Below are positions 10,443 through 22,689 of a stretch of DNA of 64,000 nucleotides, piece after piece (positions within the stretch are counted from its first letter, which is position 1; each line of letters opens with the position of its first letter). The translations under genes and the position numbers were made by a program. The notes beneath the pieces are model-generated. The model searched no databases and was not told the DNA's origin. It worked only from the letters and a program-made list of their open reading frames with translations. Location: NCBI GenBank assembly GCA_028456385.1, contig JALNQF010000007.1, positions 434,001 to 498,000 of the forward strand, in the 5' to 3' direction. Source of the DNA: Ophiosphaerella korrae (Eukaryota; Ascomycota; Dothideomycetes; Pleosporales; Phaeosphaeriaceae).

Positions 10443-10795
10443 ATGTCCGATACCAATACTCAACTCAATCTACCGCCAAACATCGAGCGCCTGATACAAG
10501 GACTGCAGCAGGCCACCGCCGAGATCACGAAGTTTCCCAATATTCTTCCGATCACCCAGCCTACTACAATCCTACAGCAGAGATGTTACTACACGCCATC
10601 ACACGTCTCTACAATAGTGGAACTGCAAGCTGCGATAACCTTCTTAGCCCTCTCCGTACAATCACAGCAAGTGAAGATATCCCAGGATTCTCCACTACAG
10701 GCGCTCAGATTTCAACTATGTCAAATCTTGCGCTAGATAGTGTATTGACATTACTTAACCTGCCTACGACTGGTACAATTTCAGAAAAGAAATAA
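10443..10795 (+). pseudogene. small ORF with an apparent frameshift, unknown
   Basis: From the ATG at 10443 a protein-like frame (MSDTNTQLNLPPNIERLIQG, then LQQATAEITKFPN) runs to about 10550. The better-looking continuation (HPAYYNPTAEMLLHAITRLY, then SGTASCDNLLSPLRTI) lies in another frame and runs to the TAA at 10795. No short GT-AG intron joins the two frames cleanly near 10540-10560. It is either a small gene broken by one indel, a sequencing error, or chance. It has no recognised domain. The promoter side has a TATAAA at 10341. Confidence 0.35.
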
Positions 10796-12047
10796 AGGCT
10801 GAGGCTTTACATTGGCTTGGTGAATACTCGTTAATTTCAATATTATTACGTTGTCTCTGATACGAAATCGCGACCATTCAACTTATGCTTAACGGTAGCC
10901 AGCTTTCGACAAACTGAAAATGTAAGAAAATTACTGTCCTAGTATTATAGCTAGACATCCACAATAGGGGATAGAATATACAACTATAGAATTAGAGGTA
11001 TTGAGATGCTTCTGCCTTATCTGTCACCTTCTAGCCTACGTCCAAAAAAACCTTTGTTAGGAACAGAAGGCCAAATAACACGCACCAAAATAAATGCGAT
11101 GATGCGGTCTTGTTAACGGCCTAAAACTTCAGCGACGAGCAAGCGTATCAACTGTGTATGATCTGCTTGCTCACGAGGGTAAATGCACTGGGCATCAAAG
11201 AAGTAAGGCATTCTACTCAAAGTTAGGCAGCATAAATCAATATATCGATGTCAAGCGCTTGGTGTACTTAGAGTCCAACCGGTCGTCGGCCATTTTCCAT
11301 ACGTTACACCACTATCCTAAGAATAGGCACTTCTGGTGTTAGTTTCTCGATAATTTAGCTCTGGGCCCGAGTCGCGTGCAATTTTCTTCGTCTAGCTGCT
11401 CAAAGTCACATTGTGGCGACTCGACACAGGAGCTAAGTAGATGTCAAGGGCAATACTTGAGCAAACATCCGCGTCACACGGAAGCACAGATAGAGCACAA
11501 CGTCAACATACTTGATATGATGAACATGTTATGCTCTAGTGAAGAGTCTTGTCGAACCGAACCACTGGCACACATCTATACCCTTGCCTATTCCACTGTT
11601 ATCATACGTCAACTGCAGCCTCAACTCAACACACGAAACGATGATCTCTATTACCAGTGCTGTGACTGCTCAGTGGAACCTCTTGCCGCCTCACTCCTCA
11701 TAGTCTCCCTCTGGGTCATGGGCACGCTTGGACCCCGCTACTTCTTCCATAACCATGAACTCAGATAGACATTGGCTTTCACCTCGAAGCCACAAGCGCC
11801 TGATCAAATCAACCAGATCAACTCAACCTACTGATTGCCTCACTTGTTGATCTCGCCGACCAATAAGAGTCCTACGTTTGCGCGCGGCCGTCCGTGCTGT
11901 CAGTGATCTGGAGTCATACCTTCGTTCACCTGAGCCCAAACTACGGTTCAACGTCACTCTCGAACCACCCAGAAGCCTACAGACTCCTTGGCGGGAGATA
12001 AAATCACGTGCTCTCAGATCACACACGTCGCTAGCGTCGTCTGGGAG

Positions 12048-12058
12048 GGTATATAAAC
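12048..12058 (+). promoter_or_regulatory. strong TATA box with CT-rich initiator region
   Basis: GGGTATATAAACC is followed by a long C/T-rich tract and many CAAC/CAAG steps. This is the usual architecture of a highly expressed fungal Pol II promoter. About 130 bp downstream there is an intron-like block: GTAAAT donor at 12175, CTAAC branch-like at 12214, CAG acceptor at 12224. No long ORF follows. Confidence 0.5.
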
Positions 12059-12084
12059 CCCTCCTCCCCCCATCTTCGTCGCTT

Positions 12085-12900
12085 TTGCTCTCACCTCCAC
12101 CGCACTTCTCAACTCAACGCTTCCAAGCCACCTGCTCTATAGCTTTACAAGCCATCGTGACAACTTTCACTCAAGTAAATCATCTCCCCTTTTTTCTTTC
12201 TTCACTGTTCCACTAACCAAGCAGATACTTGCCAAGACACACGATGTGTGACATCATCACAACATAGTCGGTCCAACACATTCGAGTCACATCACTTCAA
12301 CATGCATCGACAACTTCCATGAACATCCTTCACATCCTTCGCTTCAAGTCATCTTCATGACGCTCCAACATGCATCGACTCCCATCACCTCATGTCATCC
12401 TCATGACGCCGACTTCACCATCGTCCGTCAACGTTCTTCTTCAGCCTTCAACATCTTTCATCAACATCAGTTGGAGTCACAGGGTGCAGGCCAGGCTGCA
12501 GGGCCCCTACGCGTGGGAATGGAGGCGAAAGACAGAAAGAGCGTGGATCACATTCAGTTGAGCTTGGTATGCGCAGTGATCATGTCAACACACGGTGTGG
12601 AGGATAGAACGTCTTTGCACGTGGCCTACCTGTGTTGAGTTGGTGTCTTGAGGTCGCTGATTGTCGCGCATCTTGACACCCTTGATCATCAACTGCAATT
12701 ACAGCACCCTGATGGCGGCTTCGGCTCAGGTCAATTCAGGACTGCAATAGTCATCCAACTCTTCGGTCTGTGCGGCTGATGGCAGTGGCCATGATAGTTT
12801 TGGTGGTTGCTGGACATGGTTGTTGGAACCAAGGTTGTTGTTGTACATGGTCATGGTCATGGTCATCAAGGTTGGTATCATGGAGGAACTAAATGAGCAT
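12085..12900 (+). ncRNA. possible spliced non-coding or short-peptide transcript
   Basis: This lies downstream of the TATA promoter at 12048. After the putative 5' intron the first ATGs open only tiny ORFs. The longest ORF, 12357-12638 (93 codons), has no recognisable features. The stretch 12299-12412 contains two related copies of a block holding CAACATGCATCGAC and TCATCNTCATGACGC. Boundaries are guesses; the 3' end is unknown. Confidence 0.25.
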
Positions 12901-13549
12901 CACCTCAATCAAACAAGTTCACTTCATCAATCAAAAACTTACTCACATCATTATTGTCTTTGTTCTCATTTCTCATTTCTCTTTGTGACTATGAATTGAT
13001 GGCCAGGCCAGGCCTATCAATCATTGGTGTGTTGCTATGATCGTGATGCTAGTGTCTTGAGATCATTTTGGCCTCTAGTCGTGATACTGTGAGACTGTTA
13101 TGATACTATGTTTCGTCTCCAGCCTTCCTGTCCTGCCCATGCCTTGAGAGTGGCCTACTGTTGATGTCGGCTCTTAGTCAACTGGAAAAGTGGGATGTTG
13201 GCCACTTAAGATACAGCAGCCAGAAGATCCATGAGCTACCTAGAACCTTTCTTCGAGATATCGATAAGAATACCTAAAGTAATCTAAGGCTTCCAGTAAA
13301 AAAAAAAAACCGGCAGTATAGAATCTATTCGTCCAACATAAGTATGAGGAGAGTGATTTTTCCACTTTTTCAGTTTACCAAGAGGTCGGATACATCTCCA
13401 ACCATCAGCGGATGCCCCGTTCCTGGATCGCCAGCATAGCTCGCCAGCATAGCGCCATCAAGCCCCACCAATAAGCCGCCCCGCTGATTGACCTCATCAG
13501 CAACTCCCCAAGATCGCCAACCAATCCAACCAGCATTACAGCCCCCAAC

Positions 13550-14573
13550 ATGTCCAAATTAGACGACCTTCCGACTGAGATCCTTCTTGAGATCCTCAGC
13601 TTCATCCTGGCAGCTTACAACCGCTGCCCAACGTCGCTGCATCCGCTCAATGCCATCGCAACCACTAACCGACATCTCTATGCCATCGTCGAGGAATACA
13701 CACGCGGTCTCCTCAAGCAGCAAACAAACTTTACGCCTCCGAAATTCTCAAAGACATTTAGTTGCCGGCGCAAATGGCTCGCGGAAACCTGTCAATTCTG
13801 CAAGCGCAAGAGCCAGCGGCGGTCCATCATGCACGCAGGCGTGACCTGCTGCCGATTGTGCGACAAGCAGTATTTCCCCAAAATGGTACGCAGCTGCATG
13901 TCTCACGCCTGCACACCCCAGCCAACGACCCTTGCGTTTGATTACAAAGATACATTACAGCGTGTGTGTGTGTGTTTGACTGTGCTAACCACGACGCGAT
14001 ACGCAGACAATGACACAAGCCACCAAGGACCACCATCTTTCTAAACTCGATTTGTTCACGCCCAACGCGCTGCACCCCATGCTGCCGCCGCTAACAACAG
14101 GTTTGTATACCGTCATGGGCAGCGCGGCAACCATGATTCTGCAGCGCGATGTGGAGAGGCGCAAAGCGCATATTCAGACGCTGCTGGGCTCCATGGCGGC
14201 GGACGAGTCGTATATGCAGCGACGGTCTGCGGCGCATGACCGCATCGTTGCACACATGGGTATGTATTTTTGCTGTGGGAATGGGAGTCGGGAGGGGGGG
14301 TGGAGGAGGGCGCCGGTGTTGAGTGAGGCGGCGATGGAGAAGGTGGCGAAGAGTATGCGGTCGGAGGAGGGGAGGAGAGAGTATGTGAGGAAGGGCTTGG
14401 AGAGGGAGTGGGAGGCAATGGGGATGAGGGTTCGAGGGGGGGAAGCGGTGGTGGAGGATGGGAGACAGGGAGCGAAGAGCGATGATGTTAGGGGAGGGTC
14501 AAGGAAAAGCGAAGTTGTGCAGGCTAACATGGGGAGTGGAACAAGCGCGGAAGATCCTGTGAAACTTGATTGA
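13550..14573 (+). CDS. F-box protein with C-terminal cysteine cluster region
   Basis: Exons 13550-13885 and 14007-14573, joined across a 121-nt GT-AG intron, give 300 codons. The N-terminus is an F-box (LDDLPTEILLEILSFI, then ATTNRHLYAIVEEY), which binds Skp1 in SCF ubiquitin ligases. Residues about 82-110 hold a Cys-rich pair (CQFCKR... CCRLCDKQYFP) that looks zinc-binding and is common in fungal F-box proteins of this type. The rest is helical and charged, and the last 90 residues are Gly/Arg/Glu-rich with G-run codons. The substrate is unknown. The gene converges with the MRJP-family gene, with about 210 bp between stops. Confidence 0.8.
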
Positions 14574-14783
14574 GTGGTGGGTGCGAAGAGTTGAGCAACA
14601 TAAGTGGATCTGTAGCGGAAGATTTGATACCCAATATACTATTTTTAAATACACTACATGTTGGCGGGTCACCATACATGACCAATAGCATCTGGTCAAC
14701 ATCTAAGCATGAAAATCCTTCGTCGGCAGTGTATTGTTTCAACAACTACTTAACCAACACTAGCATTTCATAGTCCATGGCAT

Positions 14784-16111
14784 TCACACACCCTGCCTAC
14801 CCACCCAGGTCCTAAAGCTGCGAAAGGGCCCCGTCCGCTTATCAGTATTATTGTACTGAAACTGTGGACCCAATGTGAGCTGATTTGTATTAAAGTACAA
14901 CCAGCCATCTAAGATCGCCATAGAATCTGCATGCTGAATCATGGCGTTCCTGATTAGCGTCTTAACCACATAATCGCCCGCAGGAATAAGTCCCGAGCCA
15001 CCAGACACATGGCCATTGACGGTTAGGTTCTGCTCAGACTTGAGTGTGTCGACATAGTAGATTGCGTTTTGCTCGCTGGCAGCAATGTAGACGCGGCCCC
15101 GGTCATCGGCTGTGAAGCCGGCTTGTTCAGAGGCGATTTGGCCAGGGTTTTGGACGGCAGCAAGGACTTGGGCGTCGGTTAGGTTGGGGTTGACGAGGGT
15201 TGATTGAGAGATATAGTAGAAGCGACGAGAGGCAAGTACGCCCCAGTAGAAGTTGCCAGAGGCTATGGGCGTTGTTAGTGATATAATTGATCAGGACGAA
15301 CTGAGTGACTCTTACCTAATGCTATGCCATCTGCAGCGACGGTCAGATGTCCTCTTTGTGTGCCGTTCCAGCGGTAAATGAGTTCGCCGTCATAGGAGCC
15401 GACGTATTTTTCGTCTGCGCGCACAACGCTGGTGTTGAATAGTCTCCTCACTCCACTGCCATTCTCAAGGTCGATAGCTACGAGCGAGCTATTGGTACTC
15501 GCATCAGTGACAAATGCCCACCCTTCTCTTCCACCAAGCGTAGTGTTGACTTTCATATCATTCATGTTCATGCTATATGCTAGCAAATCTTTAGGGATCG
15601 GATATGTGCGAATAAGCTCCCCTGTCTCTTTGAAGTTCATAAGCTTAGCACCGCCGTAGACAGGATCAGATGCGCCTGCAGGAATGCCATTGTCTACAGC
15701 CCAAAGACGGCCCTTATCATCACGGACAATGTTTTGGACATTGATAAAGCATGTGCTTGGGTCCTGACCGATGGTGCAGTTTTGGATTGCGGCGTTGGGC
15801 CAGGGCTTTTCGTCGTTGAAGGAGGTGCAGATGACGACGTTGTTGGGTGTTTGACCTCCATTGCGAGGGTACGTGAGATAGAGGTTGTGATTCGTATCGA
15901 CAGCTAGACCGGTGGAAGGTTTCTGGCTATCGTGAATCGCTTCCAGTGGTGGCCCAACGATACTGAAATCCTGTGGGTATGCTCCATGAGTATAGCCAGG
16001 ACCAAAAGGGCGAAAGCCGCCTGGCGGAGTGTCGAAGTATGTGGATGCTAACAAAGGAGTAGTGCAAATGCTTGCCAGAAGAGCATATGAAAACATGATG
16101 TTGAGCCGCAA
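14784..16111 (-). CDS. secreted major royal jelly protein / Yellow-family protein
   Basis: Exons 15316-16111 and 14784-15262 (minus strand; 53-nt intron) give 424 codons. A signal peptide covers about residues 1-23; translation could also start at the second ATG (16096). The MRJP/Yellow fold is recognisable from GGFRPFGPGYTHGAYPQDFSIVG, STGLAVDTNHNLYLTYPR, NIVRDDKGRLWAVDNGIP, VADGIALGASGNFYWGVLAS and QAGFTADDRGRVYIAASEQNAIYYVDT. This is a beta-propeller family best known from insects but also found in bacteria and filamentous fungi. In fungi the substrate is unknown. Several N-glycosylation sequons are present. It is extracellular by prediction. Confidence 0.9.
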
Positions 16112-16599
16112 ATCAAGAGCGAAGGCACGGTACTAAGATATGGGATTCGCTGGTATGATGTACTCGTTGTGGTTACTCTACATGGTGATTGATGACGTTG
16201 AAGTCAATATTCCCGAGCAAAACTGAGTAAATGATTGGATGCGAGTTACATGGAAAGAAATGGCGTGCCTGCGGAGTACCTGGTTCGCAAGTGAGGAGTT
16301 CGGCATCATCCGGACAGCTGGGATCATCTCATCTGAATCTGACCTGATGAGAGTGTATGCAATTTACATTTGAGGAGATTGGAATATTGCTACCGTGTAG
16401 CGATAGTCATGGCCTATCCAAGTTTCACAAGGTGGTTGAGTCTGGACATGCGGTTGCTCACCCGGCGACCGGAGGAATGACGCATAAGTGCGGGAGGGAA
16501 GCACGAGCCCCCGCGCGCCTGCGAAACGCGTCTCGCGAAGCCATTCTAACGTTTACAAACCAGACCCAGCAGCAGCTTTTCCCGCCATGAGCAGCTCCA
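16112..16599. other. divergent intergenic region, MRJP-family and SLD3 promoters
   Basis: No gene. It contains both 5' ends. The short ATG ORF at 16587 (20 codons) overlaps the SLD3 start in another frame and could act as an upstream ORF. Confidence 0.5.
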
Positions 16600-19293
16600 A
16601 TGTCAACATACGCATTGCAGACCAAGACAATGCTTCAATCCACCTCTAAGAGCCCCATACAACTTCTTGGACAGGCAACCAAACGCGACGAATCGAAGCT
16701 ACCACTGCCCTCGAAACGAAAAAGAGAGGCAATATGCGGGCTGGGAAGCTCTACCAAGCCGATTACAATCAAACCATGCCCCGAATCGCCATACGAAAAA
16801 CCGTCAACCTTCAAGCCCGTGCGTGTCATCCGGCGCTCGCAGCTGCCACTCACCTTCCTGGACACAACAGCAGACGACAACTTCGCCTCCAACTCCCTCT
16901 TCTCTGCAACAATCGGCGTTTTGGAGAGCAGTGATGACTACGAAGAGGAGGATATTGGTGGGCCAAAGGTTCTCATAGCACGCTACGACACGAAGAGGAC
17001 CTTATATGCCATAGAGCGTGTTGGAACGCATGTGTATAGCATATGTAGGCTTGCTAGCTGGCTCAAGGAGAAAGATGTCTTTGAACTATGGGATCCATCT
17101 ACACTACAGGCCTTGCCTATCATGACAAAGGCAGAGAAGAGCACGACCTCAACAGGAAATTGGTGGCAGCACGCCGTGGTAGAAATACAGCCTGCAGAAC
17201 AGCCTGCCAAGCGAGCAAGACTGACAATGGTCCGCAAAAAACAGCCGCCAGCACCAGCACAAGAGACATCGGTGGAGCGTTTTGACACGCCCGTGACCTA
17301 CGAATCCCCAGTCGGCAACTCAGCCATAGTTGATGCTCCCGAAGAACCGTCCGTACAGATCCCACCACAAGAGCTGCTGGAGTCTTTCGTTCAGCAATAC
17401 CTCGACACCGTTTACATGTCCAAGACTTCTCTTGCCTATTTTGCAAAGGGCCCCGTCACCCGCATTCGAAATGCCTTCACGTCTCCGGAGGAAAATGCAC
17501 CACCACAGCATGAACTGGTGACGTTCCTGAGGTCCATGCTCTTTAGCCATAAAGCCAGCGAGAAGAAATACCACGAAAAGCTACCCGCGATAATTAAGAC
17601 TCTGCCACTAGGGACCTTTTCAGACGAGGAATTGATGGCGGTCACTAAAGCTAAGAAGACCAAAAAGAAGCTGAAGCTCAGCCGAGAGGGGATTTACCCA
17701 CATGAAGAAGCTATTATCAAAAGATGGTGGATCTCAGAGATGTCTAACGGCGACCATCGAGGTGAAGAAACAGTGGACCAGCGCATCAAAAGACGAATTG
17801 GCGACCTGCGGGTTCGCGAAACTTTGGCCCAGTTGACGCTTATGCTCGAAATCGTTGCCCTCGAAGCTCTTTCAACGTACAAGCCACCGCCAGAGGTTCC
17901 GTCAGTAGAGGGCACCCAAGCACCAACCGACTCACATGCAAAACCGGCAAAGCGCAAGAAGAAATTCGACGATATCGGGTTGCAGCTGGATCTCCTCCTT
18001 GATAAACTTTGCATCTGGCATGCTACTGAAGAGGCAGGCATCCTGGATTTTGACTCAAAGCCAACCCAGCAATGGGATAACACTGAGTCCAGCAAGAGCG
18101 GCGCAAGCGATCGACTCCGTGACTTCTGTATTGAAGTCATTGTCCCCTTCTATATGAATCGACTTCCAGAACAGGCATTTATGATTAACAAGAAATTGGG
18201 TGGGCCAGCACATTCGTCACCGCCGAAACGGAAAGCCATGAAGCCACCAAAGACGTCACACAAGTCTGGTGAACATAGAGAGCCGGATACAAAGAAGCCC
18301 AGAAGGTCGTTGGGGAGAGTGGCTACTGAGACTATGGGCAAATCCGCCCGTCGTGGTACACCTTCTCTCAGTCGCTCTGCAACTGACTCCGCACTCATCA
18401 AAGGCATCAAACGTGAAGGGAGCGAGGCACCACTGTCCGCCACACCCTTCCAACGTAGCCCCTCGGTGAACAACCGTCGATCCATGTCACAATTCCGACA
18501 TCTGGAGGGCCGTGAGTTAGATCTTACAACACCATCAGCTGCAGTCACAGCGAAGTTGAAGCAAAAGCAGCGTGTTGAGGATGATCTCAAAGAAGCTATA
18601 TCAGCATTGAAGAAGCCCAACCGTGGATTAGCTGCTGGCGGTTATGTCGATGACCTTGAGCGACGTAGCACTGGGTCAGCTAGCAGATCGAGGAAGCAGC
18701 CGAATCCTGTGCGGAAGGTGGTGAAGGAGGTCCAGGTGACGGCCACCCCTAGAGTGGCTCGCAGAACGAAGGACATGGTGCAGCAGACGCCCACTCGCAC
18801 CTATCGTATGGACAATCCATTTGCTCGACACTCAGCGTCGGCAGCGCCTTCGTCGAACGACTTCTGCATTCCCTCATCTGGTATTCGCCAGGTAGCCTAC
18901 GTAGTTCCCGGAACGGTGCACCGTAGCGCAACGGCCCGACAACTAACGCACGGAGCCATCGCCGAGACACCATCAAAGGCGCCGAGCACTAGGACACTTT
19001 TTGACTCAGGGGCAGCACGACGAACGATCTTCGCAACGCCATCGAAGCCAAACAAGGAACCAACAGAGAAAAGCTTGCCACCAGTGTCGCACGTATTTGA
19101 GTCGCCTGTTAAAGTTGTCGGCAGCTCTCCGCCTACCGTCGGCAGTGGACCGCCTTTGGGTGCCGCTATCACACCCCTCAAATCTATTAGCGCATCATTG
19201 ACTAACACTGTACCTGCTGCACCGTCGTCTCAACAAGAAGAGACGTCAATATACGCAGCGCTGGGCTGGGATGACGAAGACGAAGCGATGTAA
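16600..19293 (+). CDS. SLD3: DNA replication regulator Sld3
   Basis: Single exon of 897 codons. The central part, about residues 260-530, carries the Sld3/Treslin domain pattern of filamentous fungi: ESFVQQYLDTVYMSKTSLAYFAKGPVTRIRNAF, FLRSMLFSHKASEKKYHEKLP, a Lys-rich loop KKTKKKLKLSREGIYPHEEAIIKRWW, then a helical region ending near LDKLCIWHATEE and CIEVIVPFYMNRLPEQ. In yeast Sld3 binds Cdc45 through this domain, and its C-terminal CDK sites recruit Dpb11. The C-terminal 350 residues here are disordered, basic and rich in S/T-P sites (TPS, SPP), which fits CDK control. Start chosen at 16600; an in-frame ATG at 16630 is an alternative. Confidence 0.85.
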   Translation: MSTYALQTKTMLQSTSKSPIQLLGQATKRDESKLPLPSKRKREAICGLGSSTKPITIKPCPESPYEKPSTFKPVRVIRRSQLPLTFLDTTADDNFASNSLFSATIGVLESSDDYEEEDIGGPKVLIARYDTKRTLYAIERVGTHVYSICRLASWLKEKDVFELWDPSTLQALPIMTKAEKSTTSTGNWWQHAVVEIQPAEQPAKRARLTMVRKKQPPAPAQETSVERFDTPVTYESPVGNSAIVDAPEEPSVQIPPQELLESFVQQYLDTVYMSKTSLAYFAKGPVTRIRNAFTSPEENAPPQHELVTFLRSMLFSHKASEKKYHEKLPAIIKTLPLGTFSDEELMAVTKAKKTKKKLKLSREGIYPHEEAIIKRWWISEMSNGDHRGEETVDQRIKRRIGDLRVRETLAQLTLMLEIVALEALSTYKPPPEVPSVEGTQAPTDSHAKPAKRKKKFDDIGLQLDLLLDKLCIWHATEEAGILDFDSKPTQQWDNTESSKSGASDRLRDFCIEVIVPFYMNRLPEQAFMINKKLGGPAHSSPPKRKAMKPPKTSHKSGEHREPDTKKPRRSLGRVATETMGKSARRGTPSLSRSATDSALIKGIKREGSEAPLSATPFQRSPSVNNRRSMSQFRHLEGRELDLTTPSAAVTAKLKQKQRVEDDLKEAISALKKPNRGLAAGGYVDDLERRSTGSASRSRKQPNPVRKVVKEVQVTATPRVARRTKDMVQQTPTRTYRMDNPFARHSASAAPSSNDFCIPSSGIRQVAYVVPGTVHRSATARQLTHGAIAETPSKAPSTRTLFDSGAARRTIFATPSKPNKEPTEKSLPPVSHVFESPVKVVGSSPPTVGSGPPLGAAITPLKSISASLTNTVPAAPSSQQEETSIYAALGWDDEDEAM

Positions 19294-20180
19294 ATTTTGT
19301 TCTGTCCTTCATTTTGTTTCTTTGGTTTGCATAGCGAGGGTCTGGGTTTTGGATTTGCATGGAGCATTGGGCGGCGCGGTAAATAGCATTTCAGCGAAGG
19401 TACATGGTCGACATGTTACAAGGAACCCTGATGAGTATGACTATAGCAGCAGCAGACAAGATGATATTAGCCGCACAGGACGGATGAGAGTGTCAGCGCA
19501 TGAAGTCTTATGAGAGTACGTATGTTGCATCGATTTTATGTCTGATAGCATGCACCGACGTCCAGGATGGCCCTGAGATGACGAAATTGCGGCTGCCTGT
19601 TAGCTCGAGTGGGGTCGGACCACAGCCTCTGGACGGTTTGGACTGGTGTTGGATGTGTTGCCTCAGTTGGAGGCAACGAAGTCTACTTGTCTGGTCGTGT
19701 GCTGGACGTGATGGGATGCATGGCCTCAAAGTGTATGAAATCGATCCCAGCTGGGGTGGACAGGGATAGCACAAGACCCCTTGCAGCAAGCGAATTGCAC
19801 TGGAGCTGGGGGAACGAGCAGGCCAATCAATTCGCGCGGAATAGGTAAAGTGTCCTGCAATCCCGGACGGAAACCATGTTCGGGCTTTTGTAGCGCCCCT
19901 TTCAAGCCATGGAAATCAGACGGTTAGGCGGATGGCCAATGCAGCCAACCGTCGAGAAAGTTAAACAAGCTGCACACGTCACGGACATGGACTCAAGAGC
20001 CTTCGGCGAGCAAAGTCTCTTCTCTCTCTCGAGCTGCCTCCTGTCCTTTCTCCGGAATAAACTTTACAGGCAGCCTACGTATACAGACGCAATTACTGCT
20101 GGTTTCCCTTCTCTAGGACGACCCCCGGAACATGCCCAGCTTACCCTGCAAGCTAATATAGCTGACCAAACACCGTAACC
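19294..20180. other. intergenic region
   Basis: The 3' side of SLD3 and promoter of the next gene. Only short overlapping ORFs on both strands; none looks real. Confidence 0.5.
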
Positions 20181-22689
20181 ATGGCCGCCATGGCATCTTC
20201 CCGTGCCCTACATCATGGCCTTCCCTCGCCGCGCTCGCCCACCCTTAGCGATGCTGGCATGATTCTTCCTGAAGGCGGCTATTTTCGCAGCATCTCCCCC
20301 AACCCGTACATTGAGCGGCCGCCCTCGCCGCCTATTCTGCACTCGCACACCGACCCGAGTCACGTCAAACTAGCCTCTGCACCCAAGAACCGGAAGCGCG
20401 CATCGCACCAAACAAAGTCTCCGCCGCTGTCAGCACAGTCCTCACGCTCCACGCTGCGTGCAATGGGCGATTTAGGCACACCTGCTAAACATGTCACTGG
20501 CCGAGGCGATCTCCTCGCATCCTCTCCGACCATCCAGAATGGGCTGAAAAGCAATTCGCCCAAGGAAGGGGGGCACGACCAGCGCAGGAACAGCAACGCT
20601 TCTAGCATCGCCCTCAGCGAAGACTTTGAGAACTGGCCGGGATTCGACAGCCACGACCATTTCGATGACAGCGGCCTGGGTCTGGAGGAACAGGAGAAGC
20701 ACGACCACTTTCCTACCGACGACATGGATGCCGAGCCCTGGCTCAACCGACACAGCAGCGGCAGCGACGAGAGCGACGATCCACACTCGTCAGCTGCGCT
20801 GAGTAGACGGGCGGAAATTATTCTGGCCAACGCGAAGAAGCGGCTGAATGTAAGCGGATTTTTGTCTTGACATCGACAAACCCAGACAAGGCTGACGACT
20901 ACAGGTCATGGAGGGAAATCTACGAGGCGCACGCGAGTCCCTGGTCGTCTCACCTACCTTCAACGCTACCCGAAGCTCGTCCGAACTATCGCAGCATCTC
21001 AACACCGCACGAGAAAGGGACCGTAGACTGTACGCTGGCCTTGGTCCGATTCCGCCTCGTATACCTTCGTTCCGATCCTCGCCCCTCTCTAATGGTAGCC
21101 CAAGCCACTCGCGCCGCCTGAGCGAGACCTCCGTGCGACTGTCCTTCTCGTCACCGTCGTACCTGACGCGCAGCTCATCCAACAAGCGCGCCTCGAGTGC
21201 AATTGGTCATGCGAGCGGCCCGTGGTCGCCAGAGGGCTATGGCCAAGGGCGTGGCCGCTTCCCCATCAAGGAGTCGCGCAGCCACGAAATCATACGCGAC
21301 CCACGCAGCATGACTTCTAGCACGGAACAGCACTGGCCTGTAAGAACGAGCTCACGGGGCTCAAGATCGCCGTCTACTCTGGAAACGTTGTTGGAGGATG
21401 AGGACCCTCATAGAGTGCATCGGTCGTCTTCAGCTGCGAGTGGCCTGCGCGATCAGATGAACGATCTGAAGGAGAAGATATCAAGCCTCAAACTAAAGGC
21501 CCAGGAGGATTCGCTGCGTCGTCGGAGCACGCAAAATCTTCGTACACCGAGCCCCTTCACCAACGCACAGGAGTGGCATGCTGGATCAGATGTATATCAC
21601 ACCAAAGGGGCCCCTGTCACAACGAATACAGGACTAGGTATCATAACCGAGCCTCCCACAGGAAGGGCTCCCTTTGACGAGGATTGTAACGAAGCGCAAA
21701 CCGTCGTGACTACGCTGTCCCAGAAAGAGGGCGAGGAGCTGGTAGCTCAACACGCATATTCACACCCTGCCACAAGCAACGGGTACTCCCGGTCGTCGCG
21801 CCTCAATAACACCCAAGACACGGATTTTGACGATCTCGAATCGTATCATGATGAGCAGGACTTTGACGAGGCAGAAGAGGGCGAGTTTCTGTCGGTGAAT
21901 GGCGATGACATGGATGAGGGGTCTGAAAGCGTGTACGAAGATGCAGTATACGAGATGGCAGGGACAGAACGCCACGAGGATCGCGTAGATGCATTTGACT
22001 ACGAGCACTTCTTCCTCCACAGCGCCATGGGCACCTATAGCCTGGAAGGTGGTAGATCCAGAACAAGCTCCAACAGCTCTACAGCCACGACACGACCGGT
22101 CACCGCTGTCCAGATCCAGGATGACGACTTCAGCTCAGAGAAGCGGGTTTCCTACCACCAGCGCAGCCAGAGCACGGATTCGGTGTCTACAGTTGAGTCC
22201 TTCGCAACAGCTGCTGAGAACCAGTCGGATGACGAGGATGAAAATGAAGAAATGGACCACTTCTCTGAGCAAATTCTCGCACAACACCGGGCTGCCAATG
22301 CAGGACCTGCAACGTCCAACAGCCACACCTCGCTTCGCTCCGACTCGGCGATCAACATGCGTCGCGGCAATGGCTCATCACCAAGCCAAACCATCATCTC
22401 GCGCGCTTCATCATCCCCGGCAGACCTAGCCAGCGGTCTCCAAGTATCTAAGATTTTCTCTATCCTTACCGAAACCACATCCCCAACGCGCGAGGAGCCA
22501 CGGCTAGCGCTCAGCGAAGAAGAAAAGCAGCTCATCTACAGCCTCGCAGCAAGTTTCCAGCAAGTGGCTTCAAACCTCCAACACGCGTACGGCGAGCAGC
22601 ACGAACGCAATGAGTGGCGTCGCCGTCTGGACGAGGCGCGACGCATCCTCAATGGCGAAGACGAAGCCGAAGACGACGGCTCCTTTTAG
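20181..22689 (+). CDS. large intrinsically disordered fungal protein, unknown function
   Basis: Exons 20181-20849 and 20905-22689 (55-nt intron) give 817 codons. The splice restores the conserved-looking helix RRAEIILANAKKRLNVMEGNLRGARESL, placed between disordered Ser/Pro-rich flanks. Other features are a short coiled-coil (DQMNDLKEKISSLKLKAQED), long acidic stretches, and a C-terminal helix (EEEKQLIYSLAASFQQVASNLQHAYGEQHERNEWRRRLDEARR). There is no membrane segment or signal peptide. Many RRxS and SP sites suggest phosphorylation. I believe homologues exist in other Ascomycota on the strength of the helix block, but I cannot name a function. Confidence 0.8.

Larger units (their letters stand above)
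10796..13549. other. long stretch without a convincing protein gene
   Basis: Several ORFs of 60-130 codons occur (for example 11376-11768, 11878-12216, 12357-12638) but none has domain-like sequence. The first part (10.8-11.3 kb) is AT-rich. A strong TATA promoter is at 12048-12058, followed by a possible non-coding transcript (separate entry). A short A-run lies near 13298-13309. Confidence 0.5.

Noticed and set aside
11376..11768. 130-codon plus ORF
   Set aside because: Sequence looks random with scattered cysteines; no start context or domain.
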